From contig QKAX01000150.1 in assembly GCA_003246255.1 (NCBI GenBank), forward strand, positions 1 to 43,017: 43,017 nt of DNA. The letters are read 5' to 3'. Shown here piece after piece: positions 9,814 through 20,898 of this stretch (position 1 is the stretch's first letter; each line of letters starts with the position of its first letter). The DNA is from Demequina lutea. GTDB lineage: Bacteria > Actinomycetota > Actinomycetes > Actinomycetales > Demequinaceae. The notes under the pieces are model-generated. The model ran no database searches, had not been told where the DNA came from, and saw nothing but the letters and a program-made list of their open reading frames with translations. The position numbers and the translations under genes were made by a program.

Positions 9814-9982
9814 GCAGAGCCTCCCGTGTTCGTCCACCGCCCGCGGTCTCGCGGACGTTGCGTCCAGACTAGGGACTCAACATGGACGGATTGGCCACAA
9901 ACAGGTGAACTTCTCAATAACACTGTGTGACATAGAGGGCGCGAGGGCCCTCGAGGCGACCCCCACCAGGAGCGATGCACGC

Positions 9983-10720
9983 CTAGGAGTCGGTGCGATC
10001 TACCAGGCCAAGGCTGCGCACACGCTTCTCCAGGTGGAACTGCGAGTACGCGGCAATCAGACCGGCAGCCTCGCGACGATGCCTACCGTCGGACGCATCG
10101 GCCACGGGCCAGTAGCCGTCAAGAAGCGCGCTGAGCAGGCGGAACGTCTCGGGCGCGGGCGCGGCGGCACCCGGCTGGCGGCAGTTCTCGCATGTCGCGC
10201 CGCCGCCGCCCACCATGAAGGCGCGGTGCGGTCCCGGCGCGCCGCACGTCGCGCACTCGTCGAAGCTGGGCGCGTAGCCAGCGAGCGCGAGCGCGCGCAG
10301 CAGGAACGAGTCGAGCACAAGGCCAGGATCGTGCTCGCGGCGGCTCAGGGTTCCGAGCCCGCCATGAAGCAGCCGAAAGTGCTCGGGCGCCGGCTCTCGC
10401 TCGTGATCCACGATCGTGTCGATCGTCTCCACCATCGCAGTGGCCGCGGTGTAGAGCGCGTAATCCTCGGAGATGCGCTTGGCATACGGCTCGCGCGTCT
10501 CCACCTGGCTCACGATGTCAAGGTTGCGCCCCTCGTACAGCTGCACGTCTGCCAGCATGAACGGCTCCATGCGCGCGCCGATGCGGCTCGACGTGCGGCG
10601 CACCCCCTTGGCCACCGCGCGCACCTTGCCGTGACCGCGCGTCAGCATGGTCACGATGCGATCGGCCTCACCCAACTTGTGGGTGCGGAGCACGATGGCG
10701 TGGTCGCGGTACAGGGGCAC
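9983..10720 (-). CDS. recO: DNA repair protein RecO
   Basis: [54 protein letters not shown] and zinc-finger Cys motifs. Confidence 0.95.
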   Translation of the reverse strand: MPLYRDHAIVLRTHKLGEADRIVTMLTRGHGKVRAVAKGVRRTSSRIGARMEPFMLADVQLYEGRNLDIVSQVETREPYAKRISEDYALYTAATAMVETIDTIVDHEREPAPEHFRLLHGGLGTLSRREHDPGLVLDSFLLRALALAGYAPSFDECATCGAPGPHRAFMVGGGGATCENCRQPGAAAPAPETFRLLSALLDGYWPVADASDGRHRREAAGLIAAYSQFHLEKRVRSLGLVDRTDS

Positions 10721-10777
10721 CCGACCATTGTCCCCCGCACGGCCGACGCGCGGGCTCAGCCGGGCGCTTCGGCGCGG

Positions 10778-11239
10778 CTACGCCTCGGCAGACCGAGCGT
10801 GTGCCGCGGAACGTGCGTCCGCAAGGGCCGCCGCAAGGACCGCCATGCGTCCACCCACCGGACCAACAAAGAGCTCTCGCACGAGCGCGAGGTGGCCGGG
10901 CGTCACGGCGGCAAGCACGTCTACGCCGTCTCGCGTGAGGCGCACCACGCGACGGCGCTCGTCGTCCGGGTCCACGGAGCGTGTGAGGAGGCCCCGCTCT
11001 ACCAGCCGGTCTACCTGGTACGTCAGCCCCGACCGCGAGGAGAACACCGTTTCGGCAATGCGAGACATCGGCAGACCCTGCGGCTCCGCCTGCAGCGCCA
11101 GCAGGATGCCGTACTGCGCGTGCGTGATGTCACCGTCGGCCTCGAGCTGAGCCTCGATGAGCGGAGCCAGGCGTGCATGCGCCTCGAGGAAGGCGCGCCA
11201 GCCAGACATCTCCTCCGCGCTCCAGCGCTCCGCATCCAT
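10778..11239 (-). CDS. MarR-family transcriptional regulator
   Basis: ITHAQYGILLALQAEPQGLPMSRIAETVFSSRSGLTYQVDRLVERGLLTRSVDPDDERRRVVRLT winged helix. Confidence 0.9.
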   Translation of the reverse strand: MDAERWSAEEMSGWRAFLEAHARLAPLIEAQLEADGDITHAQYGILLALQAEPQGLPMSRIAETVFSSRSGLTYQVDRLVERGLLTRSVDPDDERRRVVRLTRDGVDVLAAVTPGHLALVRELFVGPVGGRMAVLAAALADARSAAHARSAEA

Positions 11240-11256
11240 ACCAGCCTCCCGGAATA

Positions 11257-11304
11257 ACTTCGAACTCGAAGTAGTTTATCCGACTGCATTACTTCGAACT
11301 CGAA
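11257..11304. promoter_or_regulatory. Putative MarR operators: two copies of ACTTCGAACTCGAA
   Basis: Identical 14-mers at 11257-11270 and 11291-11304 (34 bp apart) with palindromic core TTCGA-AC-TCGAA, in the 80-bp divergent intergenic region. Confidence 0.8.
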
Positions 11305-11319
11305 CTAAATGGAGGAACC

Positions 11320-11949
11320 ATGACGAACATCGGCATTATCGGCGCGGGCAACGTGGGGCGCGGGCTAGCCGCCACCTTGGCGGGCGCCGGCCATGACGTG
11401 CTGCTCACCAACTCCAACCCATCCGGCGAGGCACTCGCCGCAATCGCGGCCACCACAGGCGCCACCGCGGTCCCGTTGGAGCGAGCGCTCGACACGCAAG
11501 TCGTCGTGCTCGCCGTGCCCTACGAGGCGGCGCTAGAGATCGTCGCAGCCCACGCTGACGCCCTCGGCCAGCGCCTGGTCATCGACGCAACCAACCCACT
11601 CACGGCCGACTACACAGGACTCACCGTCGCTGGCCACAGCTCGGGCGCGGAGCAACTGGCGGCATCCGCCCCCGACGCGAGGTTCGTCAAGGCACTCAAC
11701 ACCATCTTCGCCGCGACCTACTCGAACGAGGCGCTCATGGCGGCGGGGCTGGTGGTCCCCCTCGCCTCCGACGACGCCGCGGCAGCCGCCGACGTCTCCG
11801 AGCTGCTTGCCAGCGTCGGCTTCGACCCGCTGCACGTCGGAGGACTCGTCACCTCGCGCTTCATTGAGCCAATGGTGATGCCCCTGATCCATCTGGGCAT
11901 GTTCCAGGGTCTCGGCGCTGAGATTGGCTTCGCCCTGGTACGACCCTAG
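11320..11949 (+). CDS. NAD(P)-binding reductase (NADPH-dependent F420 reductase-like)
   Basis: MTNIGIIGAGNVGRGLAATLAGAGHDVLLTNS Rossmann motif; VKALNTIFA; RBS GGAGG. Confidence 0.75.
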   Translation: MTNIGIIGAGNVGRGLAATLAGAGHDVLLTNSNPSGEALAAIAATTGATAVPLERALDTQVVVLAVPYEAALEIVAAHADALGQRLVIDATNPLTADYTGLTVAGHSSGAEQLAASAPDARFVKALNTIFAATYSNEALMAAGLVVPLASDDAAAAADVSELLASVGFDPLHVGGLVTSRFIEPMVMPLIHLGMFQGLGAEIGFALVRP

Positions 11950-11985
11950 ATTCGACGGCGCGCGCGACGCGAGCCGAGACTCGAG

Positions 11986-12022
11986 ACGCGAGGCCCCGCC
12001 CGATCAGTGTGGGGCCTCGCGT
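11986..12022. terminator. Stem-loop terminator candidate between convergent genes
   Basis: Perfect 12-bp stem ACGCGAGGCCCC/GGGGCCTCGCGT, 13-nt loop, no T tract. Confidence 0.6.
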
Positions 12023-12090
12023 GCGGCTCAAGGTCGGAGCGCAACGCCGTTGTCGTACGCCTCAACCTGAGACATGCGCCCAATGCAGGC

Positions 12091-14414
<2,324 letters not shown>

Positions 14415-14689
14415 GCGCACCCGTCGCGCGGGAGGTGTTGGCATCGCCGCCCCAGTCCCCCGCCGCCCAGCCGGCAACAAGGGTCTCCCGCTGCCAACGC
14501 GGGGCATCCAGTAACGATCGCGGCCGAACCCGGACACCACTTCGCCTTGCACTAGCAACCGACACGTTGACGCCCGTTTACCAGGACTTTCCCTGGCGTC
14601 CCTAGTTTGCCATCTCGGGGGGCTTTGCCCGCCGCCTCGCGCGTTCCAGCCGTTCGCGCACACACCGCACACCAAAGGACGTCACTTAC

Positions 14690-15805
14690 ATGACCCGCAA
14701 CCGCATCCTCGCCGGCGTTGCCGTCGCCGCGACGCTTGCACTCGCAGGCTGCTCGTCGTCGTCGGACAACTCCGACTCCGCCGCCGCCACCGCGACCTCT
14801 CTTGCCGACTTCGGCACCATGGCAGACCTTGAGGCCGCCGCCATCGCGGAGGGCCAGCTCAACGTCATCGCGCTGCCTCGCGACTGGGCCAACTACGGCG
14901 CTGTCATCGACGCCTTCGCCGCCAAGTACCCGGACATCACCATCAACGAGGCCTCTCCCGACGCCTCGTCGGCTGACGAGATCAAGGCCGCGCAGGACCT
15001 CGCCGGTCAGGACACCGCTCCCGACGTGTTCGACCTGGGCCTCACGGTGACCCTCGCCAACCTCGACCAGTTCGCCGCGTACAAGGTGCAGGGCTGGGAC
15101 GACATCGACGCGTCGCTCAAGCACGAGGACGGCCTCTACGTGGGCGACTACGGCGGCTACATGGCGATCGGCTACGACCCCGACGCCGTACCCGCGATCA
15201 CGTCGATCGACGACCTCCTCGACCCCGCGTACAAGGGCTCGGTCGCGATCAACGGCGACCCGACCCAGGCGGGTGCCGCGTTCGCGGCCGTCGGCCTTGC
15301 CACTGTGCAGAACGGCGGCGACCTCGACGACTTCCAGGCAGGCATCGACTTCTTTGAGCAGCTCAACGCCGCTGGCAACTTCCTCAAGGTGGACGTGACC
15401 CCTGCGCTCATCGCCTCGGGCGAGGTTCCCGTCGACTTCGACTGGGACTACCTGCAGGCTGCGAACAAGGCCGCGATGGAGGGCACGCGCAACTGGGAGA
15501 TCGTGGTGCTGCCCGGTGACGGCTACGCCTCGTACTACAACCAGGCCATCAACGTGGACGCGCCGCACCCCGCCGCCGCGCGCCTGTGGCAGGAGTTCCT
15601 GTACTCGGACGAGGCGCAGAACCTGTGGCTCGAGGGCGGCGCTCGCCCCGTCCGGGCGTCGGCGATGGCCGAGGCTGGCACGCTGAACCAGGAGCTGTGG
15701 GACGCGCTGCCGGCCGTCCCGCAGACCACGCACGTGCCCAATGCCCAGCAGTCGGAGAACGCCGGCACGCTGCTCGGCGAGAAGTGGGCCTCCGCTGTCT
15801 CGTAA
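14690..15805 (+). CDS. ABC transporter substrate-binding lipoprotein (putrescine/Fe3+/phosphonate-type superfamily; ligand unknown)
   Basis: Lipobox LALAGCSS; YKGSVAINGDPTQAGAAFAA; followed by two permeases and an ATPase. Confidence 0.85.
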   Translation: MTRNRILAGVAVAATLALAGCSSSSDNSDSAAATATSLADFGTMADLEAAAIAEGQLNVIALPRDWANYGAVIDAFAAKYPDITINEASPDASSADEIKAAQDLAGQDTAPDVFDLGLTVTLANLDQFAAYKVQGWDDIDASLKHEDGLYVGDYGGYMAIGYDPDAVPAITSIDDLLDPAYKGSVAINGDPTQAGAAFAAVGLATVQNGGDLDDFQAGIDFFEQLNAAGNFLKVDVTPALIASGEVPVDFDWDYLQAANKAAMEGTRNWEIVVLPGDGYASYYNQAINVDAPHPAAARLWQEFLYSDEAQNLWLEGGARPVRASAMAEAGTLNQELWDALPAVPQTTHVPNAQQSENAGTLLGEKWASAVS

Positions 15806-16658
15806 CATCACGGTCCAAAGGGGAGCAGCTCTTGGGTTGCTCCCCTTTGGGGCTTACGTTCTGGTCTTCCTCGCGCTGCCTACAGCTCTTGCCGTGGGCA
15901 GCGGCTTCGCCGACGGCGACGGCGCGTTCTCGCTCAGTGCCGTCACCGGGCTCGGCGATCCCGTCATCCTCAAGACGTTTTGGAACTCAGTCTGGCTCTC
16001 GGCACTGACCGCTGTGCTCGGCGTGCTCCTCGGGGCCGCGGTCTGCTATGCCCTCCTGGGTATGCAGCCGACAGGATGGCTACGCACCACCGTGGATGCC
16101 GTCGCGGGTGTCCTCGCCCAGTTCGCAGGGGTTCCGCTGGCGTTCGCCTACATCGCCGCGATCGGCATCAACGGCCTGGTCACTGTCTTCCTGCGCGACA
16201 GGTTCGGACTCGACCTCTACGCGACTGGAACCTGGCTCTACGAGATGCCTGGCCTGATCCTCCCCTACCTCGCCTTCCAGGTGCCGCTCATGGTGATCGT
16301 GTTCCTTCCGGCGCTCGAGGGCCTCAAGCCGCAGTGGGCGGAGGCCAACGCGATCCTCGGGGGAAGCCGCGCCACATACTGGTGGCGCATCGGCCTCCCC
16401 GTGTTGTTGCCGTCGCTCACCGGCTCGCTCCTCTTGCTCTTCGCCAACGCGTTCTCCGCCTACGCCACGGCGGCTGCGCTCATCTCGCAAGGCTCGCAGA
16501 TCGTCCCGCTACAGATTCGTGGCGCCCTCTCGTCCGAGACGGTGCTGGGACGCGAGAATCTCGCCGGCGCACTGGCCCTCGGCATGATCCTTGTCATGGC
16601 GCTCGTGATGGCCGGTTACTCCGCGCTCGAGCGCCGAGCCTCAAGGTGGCGACGATGA
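15741..16658 (+). CDS. ABC transporter permease (start uncertain; TTG 15837 is an alternative)
   Basis: LLPFGAYVLVFLALPTALAVGSGF TM1; EANAILGGSRATYWWRIGLPVLLPSLTGSLLLLFANAFSAYATAAAL EAA-type loop. Confidence 0.85.
   Translation: MPSSRRTPARCSARSGPPLSRNITVQRGAALGLLPFGAYVLVFLALPTALAVGSGFADGDGAFSLSAVTGLGDPVILKTFWNSVWLSALTAVLGVLLGAAVCYALLGMQPTGWLRTTVDAVAGVLAQFAGVPLAFAYIAAIGINGLVTVFLRDRFGLDLYATGTWLYEMPGLILPYLAFQVPLMVIVFLPALEGLKPQWAEANAILGGSRATYWWRIGLPVLLPSLTGSLLLLFANAFSAYATAAALISQGSQIVPLQIRGALSSETVLGRENLAGALALGMILVMALVMAGYSALERRASRWRR
15815..15850 (+). promoter_or_regulatory. Intercistronic hairpin CCAAAGGGGAGCA-(10 nt)-TGCTCCCCTTTGG
   Basis: Perfect 13-bp inverted repeat starting 10 bp after the binding-protein stop codon. 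Confidence 0.75.
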
Positions 16659-17527
16659 CCTCGACTCACCACACGACGACGCCGCCCGCGCTGGTCCCGA
16701 AGGCGCCGCGCGGTCGCCAGTCCACACGGCCTGCCTCCGTGTCGCCACGACGCACGACGCGCGTCATCATCCTCTCCGCGACAGCGCTCTTCCTGGGGAC
16801 CCCCATCGCCGCGCTCGTTGGCTTCACGATCCGCGGCGGGCTTGACGGAGGACTGACAGCCGATCACTGGCTCGGACTGTTCAGTGGCGATCTGGGTGCG
16901 GCGGCCAAGCCACTCGCGGCGGGCGTGCAGAACTCACTTGTCCTCGCGCTCGTCACAGTGGCGCTGATGCTGGTCCTGCTGGTTCCGACGATGGTGCTCG
17001 TGCGCCTCCACGTGCCCCGCTGGGAGAAGGTCATCGAGTTCGTCTGCCTGCTGCCGCTCACCATTCCCGCAGTGGCACTCGTCGTAGGGCTCGCACCGGT
17101 GTTCCGGGTGGTGGCACAGATCTTCGGATCCTCGTCGTGGACCCTCGCCTTCGCGTACGTGATCCTGGTGTTGCCGTTCTCCTACCGGGCCATTCACGCC
17201 AATCTCATGGCGGTGGACGTGCCCACCTTGACGCAGGCGGCTCGGTCGCTCGGGGCAAGCTGGTTTCACGTGCTGTGGGACGTGATCCTGCCCAACCTTC
17301 GACGGGGAATCCTCGCGGCGTCGTTCATCTCGATCGCGGCGGTACTGGGCGAGTTCACCATCGCCTCACTCCTCAGCCGCACCAACCTGCAGACGTCGCT
17401 TGTGCTCGTCGCCAAGCAGGACCCTTACCTATCGAACATCGTGGTGGTGCTGTCACTCGTGTTCGCCCTCATCCTGCTGATCGTCATTGGGCGCGTCGGC
17501 AACCAGCCACGGAGGTCCCGCTCATGA
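16655..17527 (+). CDS. ABC transporter permease
   Basis: Six-helix permease; AARSLGASWFHVLWDVILPNLRRGILAASFISIAAVLGEF EAA loop; ATGA overlap. Confidence 0.88.
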   Translation: MTSTHHTTTPPALVPKAPRGRQSTRPASVSPRRTTRVIILSATALFLGTPIAALVGFTIRGGLDGGLTADHWLGLFSGDLGAAAKPLAAGVQNSLVLALVTVALMLVLLVPTMVLVRLHVPRWEKVIEFVCLLPLTIPAVALVVGLAPVFRVVAQIFGSSSWTLAFAYVILVLPFSYRAIHANLMAVDVPTLTQAARSLGASWFHVLWDVILPNLRRGILAASFISIAAVLGEFTIASLLSRTNLQTSLVLVAKQDPYLSNIVVVLSLVFALILLIVIGRVGNQPRRSRS

Positions 17528-18600
17528 CCGCCCTCGTCGACACCATCGACTCCCCTACCTCGCCCGAAACCGGCTCCGCCACCGTCGAACTGACGGACGT
17601 GGTGAAGCACTACGGGCAGATGCAGGCGCTTCGAGGGTTCTCCCTCACGCTCGCTCCCGGGGAGCTGGTGGCTCTTCTCGGACCCTCGGGATGCGGAAAG
17701 ACCACCGCATTGCGCTCCCTCGCGGGCCTCGAACCCGTGACGTCAGGGGTCATGACGGTCGCGGGCGCAGATGTCTCGCACCTGCCCATCAACAAGCGCG
17801 ACATGGGGATGGTGTTTCAGTCGTACTCGCTCTTTCCGCACATGACCGCGCAAGAGAACGTCGAGTTTGGCTTACGGATGCGCAAGGTGCCGGCCGACCA
17901 GCGTCGCGAACGGGCCAGAGGCATGCTTGCCGAGGTGGGTCTCGAAGGACTCGAGCACCGCTTCGCACACCAGATGTCCGGCGGGCAGCAGCAGCGGGTC
18001 GCTCTGGCGCGGGCGCTGGTGACAAGGCCCCGCGTGCTCCTCCTCGACGAGCCCCTCTCGGCGCTCGACGCCAAGGTGCGCGTTGAGCTACGCGACCTCA
18101 TTCGCCGCATTCAGACCGACCTCAAGATCACCACACTGTTTGTGACCCACGATCAGGAGGAGGCCCTTGCCATGGCTGACCGTGTGGCGGTCATGAACAA
18201 CGGAGTGATCGAGCAGATCGGCACGCCGGAGGAGTTGTACTCACGCCCTCGTAGCGCATTCGTGGCAGACTTCGTGGGCCTCAGCAACAAGCTTCCCGGC
18301 AGCATCGTGGGCGGCGTGATCCGCGCGTACCGCGCCACGTTCGATCTCTTGGGTGCGCCGCTCGACGACGGCGCCGTCATCGCCTACGTGCGCCCCGAGG
18401 ACGTGGAGTTCGCAGACAACGGAGTGCCTGCAGTCGTGGTCACCTCGAGCTTCCTTGGCGCGCACCGACACACGGTGGTGAGGGTGGTCGAGGATGGCGT
18501 GCTGGTCACCATCCAGCATGCCGCGAACGACGCTAAGTCTCCCGGCGACCGTGTGGGTATTGCGTTCAGCGGGCGCCCCGCATGCGCGACGCCCGCGTGA
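17524..18600 (+). CDS. ABC transporter ATP-binding protein (PotA/FbpC-like)
   Basis: GPSGCGKTTALRSLAGL, MSGGQQQRVALARAL, LLLDEPLSALD, TOBE-like C-terminus. Confidence 0.9.
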   Translation: MTALVDTIDSPTSPETGSATVELTDVVKHYGQMQALRGFSLTLAPGELVALLGPSGCGKTTALRSLAGLEPVTSGVMTVAGADVSHLPINKRDMGMVFQSYSLFPHMTAQENVEFGLRMRKVPADQRRERARGMLAEVGLEGLEHRFAHQMSGGQQQRVALARALVTRPRVLLLDEPLSALDAKVRVELRDLIRRIQTDLKITTLFVTHDQEEALAMADRVAVMNNGVIEQIGTPEELYSRPRSAFVADFVGLSNKLPGSIVGGVIRAYRATFDLLGAPLDDGAVIAYVRPEDVEFADNGVPAVVVTSSFLGAHRHTVVRVVEDGVLVTIQHAANDAKSPGDRVGIAFSGRPACATPA

Positions 18601-18610
18601 CGGAGCAGGC

Positions 18611-19876
18611 CTACTCCTCGCAGAAGCTCGTGCCCTGCTCCTGTCGATAGCCACACGTGTCGCCGTACGTCTCGTACTCGGAACCAATGGGAGCGAGCAT
18701 ATAGAGCTCGTCGCACGCGCCCATGTCGCCTTGCTCGCACGCATCCCACAGCGCATCCATCGCGGAGTCGTCGCCATAGGTGAAGGCGGCGGTACTGCCG
18801 TTCGAGCCAGTGTCGGCAGTGCAGAAGCTGCCCGAGCCCGGGGCTTGCGTCCCGCCGCACGTGTCGCCAAAGGCCTCGTACTCGGATCCGATCGGCGACA
18901 GCGCGTAGAGGTCGTCGCACGCGGCCATGTCGCCAGCGGCGCACGCGTCCCATAGCGCATCGAACTGCGGATCGTCGCCGTAGCCGCCGGCGGCAGGATC
19001 GCCGCCGCCTAGCGACGCACAGCTACCGCCGGATCCGCTCTCCGCGGCGCCACCGCAGATGTCGGCGAAGGCTTCGTAGTCGGTGTCGAATCCCGACGCG
19101 AAGTACAGCTCATCGCACGCCTGCATGTCGCCCTGGGCGCACGCATCCCAGGAGGCATCGAGCGTGGCGTCGTCGCCGTACGTGTTGGCGGCGCTCGACC
19201 CACCGGCCGCCGCGCACATCACCCCGGAGCCCTCGTCCTGCAGACCGCCGCACGTGTCACCGAACGTCTCGTATTCGGAGCCCGATGGCGCGGTCTGCCA
19301 CAGCAGATCGCACGCGGCCATATCGCCGGCGGCACACTCGTCCCAGAGCTCGTCGAGGGCAGCATCGTCGCCATAGCCCTGCGGCTCAGACGTGCCGAAG
19401 ACGCTCTGTACCAAGAAGAAGCCGCCCACGACGAGCCCACCGACCAGCACCAACGCGCCCACCACGATGCCAATGATCGCCCCTGCTCCGAGCCCCTTCT
19501 TGCCGGATGCCGGGCCTACGGGAGCGTACGTCGGCGCGGGCGCGTAAACGGCACCCGGCGGTTGGATCACTTGGGGTGCTGGTTGCGAGGCGGGTGGTGC
19601 TGGCTGCGCGGCGGGTGGTGCTGGTTGCGAGGCGGGTGGTGCTGGCTGCGCGGCGGGTGGGGGCGGCGACTGGACGGCGCTTCGGGAGGCAATGGCTGCG
19701 TCCACAGCCGGGTCGCCGAGCGCCCCCAACCACTCCACCAATGCCGGATACGCGGCTGGATTTCCAGCGACTGCCGCACGGAGGTCTGGCCTGTCCTGGA
19801 CTATCTGAGCCAACACCGCCGGCGGCGTCCCAGGGTGGGCGGCCTGTGCCGCGGTGTACATCGACGGATCGGTCAT
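18611..19876 (-). CDS. Membrane protein: LRV-like N-terminus, Pro/Ala/Gln linker, one TM helix, four 4-Cys repeats
   Basis: TM AGAIIGIVVGALVLVGGLVVGGFFLV; repeats YGDDx2-3D..WD.C..GDM.ACD.L...GS.YE.FGDTCGG....C with Cys at positions 14/22/42/~54. Confidence 0.8.
   Translation of the reverse strand: MTDPSMYTAAQAAHPGTPPAVLAQIVQDRPDLRAAVAGNPAAYPALVEWLGALGDPAVDAAIASRSAVQSPPPPAAQPAPPASQPAPPAAQPAPPASQPAPQVIQPPGAVYAPAPTYAPVGPASGKKGLGAGAIIGIVVGALVLVGGLVVGGFFLVQSVFGTSEPQGYGDDAALDELWDECAAGDMAACDLLWQTAPSGSEYETFGDTCGGLQDEGSGVMCAAAGGSSAANTYGDDATLDASWDACAQGDMQACDELYFASGFDTDYEAFADICGGAAESGSGGSCASLGGGDPAAGGYGDDPQFDALWDACAAGDMAACDDLYALSPIGSEYEAFGDTCGGTQAPGSGSFCTADTGSNGSTAAFTYGDDSAMDALWDACEQGDMGACDELYMLAPIGSEYETYGDTCGYRQEQGTSFCEE
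19575..19658. repeat. 42-bp tandem repeat x2 (21-bp sub-period) encoding (PPASQPAPPAAQPA)n
   Basis: GGTGCTGGTTGCGAGGCGGGT GGTGCTGGCTGCGCGGCGGGT occurs twice exactly. Confidence 0.95.
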
Positions 19877-19983
19877 GGCGCACTCTCCTCAGCGATCGAC
19901 GCTACGGCTTATCCAACTCGGTTCACCCAGCGCGCGCAAGCGGAACCACAGGTGCCTACGAGGGGGTTTGCGGCGCAGCCACC

Positions 19984-20898
19984 CTAGAACCCGAGGCGCC
20001 CCAATTGCTTGGGGTCGCGCTGCCACTCCTTGGCCACCTTGACGTGCAGGTCAAGGAACACCTTGCGGCCCAGCAGGCGCTCGATGCCCTGGCGGGCAGT
20101 CGCTCCCACCTCCTTGAGCCTCGAGCCTCCCTTGCCGATGATGATGCCCTTCTGGCTGTCGCGCTCCACGAACAGGTGCGCACGGATCTCGAGTACCGGC
20201 AGTTTGCCCTCGGGCGCTGGCTGATCGGACTCGACCATCTCCTCCACCACCACGGCGATCGAGTGCGGCAGCTCGTCGCGCACGCCCTCGAGCGCCGCCT
20301 CGCGGATCAGCTCGGCCACCCGCACGTCTTCCGGCTCATCCGTGACCTCGCCCGTGGGATACAGGGACGGCCCCTCGGGCAGGTGCTTCACCAACACCTC
20401 AGTGAGCACGTCCACCTGGATGTCCTTCACGGAGGAGACGGGCACCACATCGGCCCAGTCGCCCAGCTGAGACACAGCCAGCAGATGCTCGGCGACGCGG
20501 TCGCGCGGCACCTTGTCCACCTTTGTCACGATCGCCACGACGGGAGCGCGCGCCTCGGACAACTCGCGTGCAATCCACTGGTCGCCGGGGCCCACCTTCT
20601 CGTCCGCAGGCAGGCAGAAGCCGATCACGTCCACTTCCGCAAACGTCTCGCGGACAAGGTCGTTGAGCCGCTCGCCCAGCAGCGTGCGAGGGCGGTGCAG
20701 GCCGGGGGTGTCCACTACCACCAGCTGCGCATCCTCGCGGTTCACGATGCCTCGGATCGCGCGGCGCGTGGTCTGCGGGCGCGACGACATGATCGCGACC
20801 TTCTCGCCCACCAGCGCATTCATGAGCGTGGACTTTCCAGCGTTCGGGCGGCCCACGAAGCACGCGAATCCGGAGCGGTGCGGCGCTACGTCAGTCAT
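19984..20898 (-). CDS. era: GTPase Era
   Basis: GRPNAGKSTLMNALVGEKVAIMSSRPQTTR, DTPGLH, TKVDK, KH-domain GIIIGKGGSRLKEVG. Confidence 0.96.
   Translation of the reverse strand: MTDVAPHRSGFACFVGRPNAGKSTLMNALVGEKVAIMSSRPQTTRRAIRGIVNREDAQLVVVDTPGLHRPRTLLGERLNDLVRETFAEVDVIGFCLPADEKVGPGDQWIARELSEARAPVVAIVTKVDKVPRDRVAEHLLAVSQLGDWADVVPVSSVKDIQVDVLTEVLVKHLPEGPSLYPTGEVTDEPEDVRVAELIREAALEGVRDELPHSIAVVVEEMVESDQPAPEGKLPVLEIRAHLFVERDSQKGIIIGKGGSRLKEVGATARQGIERLLGRKVFLDLHVKVAKEWQRDPKQLGRLGF

Noticed and set aside
9803-11257. 484-aa plus-strand ORF
   Set aside because: Mirror of recO and marR coding strands; His/Arg-rich with no family match.
14552-15811. 419-aa minus-strand ORF
   Set aside because: Antisense to the ABC substrate-binding lipoprotein gene, which has clear signal-peptide and family features.
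15980-17527. 515-aa plus-strand ORF as one protein
   Set aside because: The first ~225 residues are the out-of-frame shadow of the first permease; the real second permease begins at ATG 16655.
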